Shown here: one piece after another, positions 9,187-11,788 of the stretch
Layout: every line of letters begins with the position of its first letter
Position numbering within the stretch: position 1 is the stretch's first letter
Origin: Phoronis ovalis
Taxonomy: Eukaryota; Phoronida; Phoronidae
Assembly (NCBI GenBank): GCA_028565635.1
Contig: JAOXYB010050257.1
Location: 1-11,788 of the forward strand
Direction: 5' to 3'
Length of the DNA stretch: 11,788 nucleotides
The notes under the pieces: generated by a model
What the model saw: the letters and a program-made list of their open reading frames with translations, nothing else
The model's database searches: none
What the model was told of the DNA's origin: nothing
Translations under genes and position numbers: made by a program

Positions 9187-9930
9187 TAACGTTGGCCTAT
9201 GCATGCGTAGGATAAGAATCTAAATGATGTGTACTGGTATTTCAATCGTTGGATTTGTTAAATTGATTGTAAATCCTACAGACGTCGAAAAGTTTATATT
9301 CTCATTAGACACATTGAAACTTCCAGAAGTTTGTGAAATTGTTTATAAACTCCCAAGTTGTTTCGAGGTTCTGGTGTTGTCAAATGGACAATTTATAGAT
9401 CTTGTTCCATGATCCAGTCACAATTCAGAAAACATGGACTGATAATGAATATTCATCAGAGTATAATAAATAAACAAAAAAACGAATCAAATCAAATCAT
9501 AAGTAATTAACTGCAGATTATACATACCCCATTACACTATTCAATTTTGTTACACGCAAATACAAAAAAGTGCAAATAAAAATTAAATTAGTTAATACAC
9601 AAGAACACTTATTAAACAATGAGGTCATTACAATTAACTATTGGTAATTAATTCTTTCGTTTAAGCAAATAGTCCAGAAGAATCGAGCTATCACACAATT
9701 GAATCAGTTATCCGTATTAATGCAGTCGGAGCCAGTTTTCTCATGTGTAAAAATTTAACTCAATTGTTTCTGACTCAACACCCAGCTACCCTTAACTACA
9801 TTTGTTCAAAAATCAAAAATAGTTATAAATATTTTGATCACAGGCTGAAAAGCATGTTGAACAAAGTAACTTGTGTCTGGTTTTATTGAGGACCATCCTA
9901 CGCCCGGAACTGGCGCGCGTATACGACAGT

Positions 9931-9956
9931 AAATGAAATAACTGAAATGAAATAAC
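9931..9956. repeat. Two direct copies of a 12-bp unit, 14-bp period
   Basis: AAATGAAATAAC occurs at 9931-9942 and again at 9945-9956, separated by TG. A small local duplication in intron 1, directly beside a CpG-rich GCGCGCG-like patch (9912-9926). Confidence 0.8.
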
Positions 9957-10263
9957 CATTCTGGTCAAACACACACAAAACGCTACAATTGTATGCGGAG
10001 ACATTACGGCGATGCTGAAGCAACATAAGTGTTGCTCGACCACTGCCACATTTTAAAAAGAATTCACCGTCAATTTAATAGTAAAGCAGGAAAATGATAC
10101 GGGTTATTTAACTTATACGTTGAACTTTCCTTGGTTGGACTTTCTTTTACGTGGTCCTTTTTGCTTTTAATTTTAAAAACTGTCGTTTTTACAATTTGAA
10201 GTTACTCGGGGCACTAGTCAAGTCTCACCTCAAGAGTTGCGGTGTTTCCTTTGAAAGGTAGAG

Positions 10264-10286
10264 ATATCAATTTCAGAAATTGATAT
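10264..10286. repeat. 10-bp inverted repeat with a 3-nt loop
   Basis: ATATCAATTT (10264-10273) and AAATTGATAT (10277-10286) are perfectly complementary around CAG. It is in intron 1, with no assigned function. Confidence 0.6.
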
Positions 10287-10502
10287 TATATTATAAAACT
10301 ATTGAAATAAATTGTACATTAATCTGACGTTTAAATCAATTTATGTCACAAGCAAACAAAAATCACCACGATAACATTTTTGTGCAAGTATGAAAATATA
10401 TGATTATCGGTGAGTTACATCATAGCAATAAATAAGTATTGGAATTATAATTTGAAGCTCCTAATTTTGTTCTAATAGATTTTTTCTGAAACAAATACTC
10501 AC

Positions 10503-10660
10503 AAACGCTGTGTATCCTTTGGAATATCTATGGGAACCATTTTTAATCCTTGAAAACTACAGTCCACTAAACTCCCTTGACAAATACACCGCAACGGGCA
10601 CCCCTCTACAAAAGACAGCATCACGGCAAAACACGCCGTCAACGCAAATGTTCCCGACAT
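10503..10660 (-). CDS. slit: Slit exon 1: signal peptide and LRRNT cap
   Basis: This exon encodes 52 codons plus two bases. Residues 1-20 are a signal peptide with a hydrophobic core (ALTACFAVMLSFV) ending at VEG. The mature part begins CPLRCICQGSLVDC, a C-x3-C-x-C-x6-C pattern typical of the LRR N-terminal cap (Cys21, 25, 27, 34), followed by GLKMVPIDIPKDTQR. The VDC...GL..VP.IP.DT.RL layout is the classic Slit domain-1 cap. The ATG is the first after an in-frame stop at 10711-10709 on the same strand, which supports the start. The exon ends CGTTT followed by a GTGAGT donor (10502-10497), splitting the Leu53 codon after two bases (phase 2). Signal peptide cleavage near residue 20 is inferred. 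Confidence 0.88.
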
Positions 10661-11048
10661 GTTAAAACTCCAAACGTAATAATGTTGAAATAAAAATCCT
10701 GTAATGCGTTAATCCAGTTTTAGATTTGTATGCAACCAAGTAAAAATCAACTTAATTTCAATTATGTAATTATCCAAGAGCGAATCATCCAAACGTATTC
10801 CCTCTATGGTATCTTAAACCTAACTGAACTGAACCGACAAGCAAACATTAACCGCAAGGTACAACACAATAGCGGCTTACTAGCCTATCGTGAATCAGGA
10901 TCCAATATAAATAGTAAGTAAATAATGTAAAAATTACTCAAGCGAAAGATGGTGAATTTCACTCAAATAGTCTGGAATCTAGTCTTCGCTTTTTATTCCG
11001 CGTTTTTCTAGTAACAGAATAATGTCATGTGCAACAGATACGTGAAAA
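10661..11048 (-). other. Presumed Slit 5' UTR or upstream region
   Basis: No supported coding sequence is seen. The stretch next to the ATG closes the Slit frame with an in-frame stop at 10709-10711. A 63-codon plus-strand ORF (10730-10921) overlaps here, but it has no recognisable motif and I treat it as chance. Whether this is transcribed leader or promoter DNA cannot be decided from sequence. Confidence 0.35.
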
Positions 11049-11130
11049 CTATATAATATAACTCCGTGTTTTACAAGTAGATTGGAACGCTCCATTAGGG
11101 GCGGCTGGTTGTCATTAAACAAAGCACGTG
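11049..11130 (-). promoter_or_regulatory. Candidate Slit upstream promoter motif cluster
   Basis: Reading the minus strand toward the gene: an E-box CACGTG (11125-11130), a GC box CCGCCCC (11104-11098), a CCAAT box (11085-11081), then an AT-rich TATA-like stretch (11062-11049). They lie 390-470 bp upstream of the Slit ATG and in promoter order. In AT-rich DNA the TATA-like stretch alone means little; the GC box and CCAAT box are more informative. A start near 11020 would give a 5' UTR of roughly 360 nt if it is unspliced. The true promoter could instead lie outside the window, behind a 5' UTR intron. Confidence 0.25.
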
Positions 11131-11493
11131 TTGTCAAAAGCCTATAATAATCTTATCAAATTTCGCCGACATTATATTTAGAAGTTATTCATTTTGACCT
11201 TTTGTAAATTTGATGCCTGATTTTTTCTAATAATTTTAATTTTGCCTTTCTTAATAAAAACATTTTACTGTTGCGAACATTTTGGATGCGTCAAAATATC
11301 ATGACTATGCAAAGTGCCGCCTATCGATTAGTTGTGTAAACTTTTTAAGCTCTTCATCCAGAACTGCATACAATCTGTAACGCAAGTGTATATGATAAAA
11401 ATTGAGTTTGCACGACACTTCGTGCTTATAAAAATTGCAATGCCAAGTTTTCGTGCATTGTTTACATGTTTTTGCCTATGGAGTGTTTAAGAA

Positions 11494-11504
11494 GGTTCGA
11501 GCCC
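11494..11504 (+). repeat. Box-B-like motif of a tRNA-derived SINE (possible)
   Basis: GGTTCGAGCCC matches the RNA polymerase III box B consensus GGTTCGANNCC. The bases around it do not form a full T-arm, and no box A or cloverleaf is seen upstream, so this is not a tRNA gene. A decayed SINE head is possible; chance is the alternative. Confidence 0.25.
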
Positions 11505-11506
11505 TC

Positions 11507-11535
11507 ATCCTAACCCCGGGGCCCGGGATCCTAAC
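11507..11535. repeat. ATCCTAAC direct repeats around a GC-only block
   Basis: ATCCTAAC occurs at 11507-11514 and 11528-11535, flanking CCCGGGGCCCGGG (11515-11527). The block contains overlapping CCCGGG and GGGCCC palindromes followed by GGATCC, and it stands out sharply from the AT-rich surroundings. Confidence 0.6.
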
Positions 11536-11752
11536 AAGGCAGGTTCAGCCTCCCCAACTATCTCTCTCTAATTATTTAAACATTTATTTAGTCTCTTTTA
11601 TCTAGTTTCTCTTCAAAAGCTTGACTAAAAGACAACAATGACGGATCAATATATAGTGGGGTTAAATCTAGACTGACCTCAGTCTCTTTAGGGTGTTTTT
11701 AAACAGTATTTATTTATAACTTGTCAAAATTTTCTTGTTTTTTAGTTTACAC

Positions 11753-11788
11753 CAGTATCAAATGTTCACCCAGTATCAAATGTACACC
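11753..11788. repeat. 18-bp tandem repeat reaching the window edge
   Basis: Two adjacent units, CAGTATCAAATGTTCACC (11753-11770) and CAGTATCAAATGTACACC (11771-11788), differ at one base. The second unit ends on the last base of the window, so the array may continue as a minisatellite. Confidence 0.85.

Larger units (their letters stand above)
8886..10502 (-). other. Slit intron 1
   Basis: 1617 bp, from the GTGAGT donor to the TTTTGACAG acceptor. It contains a 10-bp-arm hairpin (10264-10286), a CpG cluster around 9900-9930 with a 14-bp-period direct repeat next to it (9931-9956), a 7-bp inverted repeat of AGGGTCA type (9164-9186), and an unexplained 62-codon plus-strand ORF (9224-9412). No further exon was recognised. 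Confidence 0.8.
4192..10660 (-). other. slit: Slit gene, 5' part (four exons visible, open at the 3' end)
   Basis: The coding parts join as 10660-10503, 8885-8814, 7793-7722 and 4263-4192, giving 124 complete codons plus two bases of codon 125. Seen directly: signal peptide, LRRNT cap, then three leucine-rich repeats, with introns of 1617, 1020 and 3458 bp. Slit proteins are large secreted ligands with four LRR domains, EGF repeats, a laminin-G domain and a cysteine knot; they bind Robo receptors and repel axons and migrating cells. Only the start of LRR domain D1 is here; the Robo-binding second LRR domain would lie left of the window. Identity rests on residue-level resemblance to the first repeats of known Slits from memory, plus identical exon phases; a search was not run. 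Another LRRNT-LRR secreted protein is the alternative, but much less likely. Confidence 0.87.

Noticed and set aside
9813-10049. 78-codon minus-strand ORF in Slit intron 1
   Set aside because: It has no recognisable domain and is cysteine-rich without a pattern. No in-frame splice relation to Slit exons was seen; kept only as a CpG-cluster observation.
10730-10921. 63-codon plus-strand ORF upstream of Slit
   Set aside because: Asn/Gln-rich low-information sequence with no motif; it lies in the presumed Slit 5' region on the opposite strand.
11411-11426. GCACGA/TCGTGC hairpin as a histone-type or terminator stem-loop
   Set aside because: Only 6 bp of stem, and the sequence does not match the histone 3' stem-loop; there is no gene ending nearby.

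Overview
This is AT-rich animal genomic DNA. Most of it is intron and intergenic sequence, with a few short GT-AG bounded coding exons, so it is not bacterial or viral. The one gene I can name is on the minus strand: the 5' end of a Slit gene, the secreted midline guidance ligand of Robo receptors. Its exon style (one leucine-rich repeat per 72-nt exon), the low GC, the short relic repeats and a fossil LINE-type reverse transcriptase fragment fit an invertebrate metazoan. I suspect a mollusc or other lophotrochozoan, but the species cannot be read from this window.

Layout, read along the minus strand from right to left. The right end (about 11140-11788) is repeat-like: an 18-bp tandem duplication running off the edge, a GC-rich patch and a tRNA/SINE box-B-like motif. 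At 11049-11130 lies a cluster of promoter-like motifs on the minus strand. Slit exon 1 (10660-10503) encodes a signal peptide and the cysteine-rich LRRNT cap. Exons 2 (8885-8814), 3 (7793-7722) and 4 (4263-4192) each encode one LRR. All are exactly 72 nt, all junctions are phase 2, and every exon has clean AG acceptor and GT donor sites. The next LRR exon is not visible in 1-4191, so intron 4 probably runs out of the window.

Inside the 3.46-kb intron 3 there is a second, unrelated 5' coding exon on the same strand (6352-6245). It encodes a short basic N-terminus and a strongly hydrophobic segment, ends at a GTAAGT donor in phase 0, and sits in a local CpG-rich patch. Its phase cannot join any visible Slit exon in the LRR frame. 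It therefore looks like the first coding exon of a different gene, nested in or overlapping Slit, that makes a type II membrane or secreted protein.

The rest is non-coding as far as I can tell: decayed transposon fragments (RT motif at 4044-4079), hairpins (the strongest a perfect 20-bp stem at 5643-5688, and a nearly perfect one at 1626-1676), palindromes and short dispersed repeats. I see no tRNA, rRNA, CRISPR array or intact mobile element, and no evidence of a novel multi-gene system.
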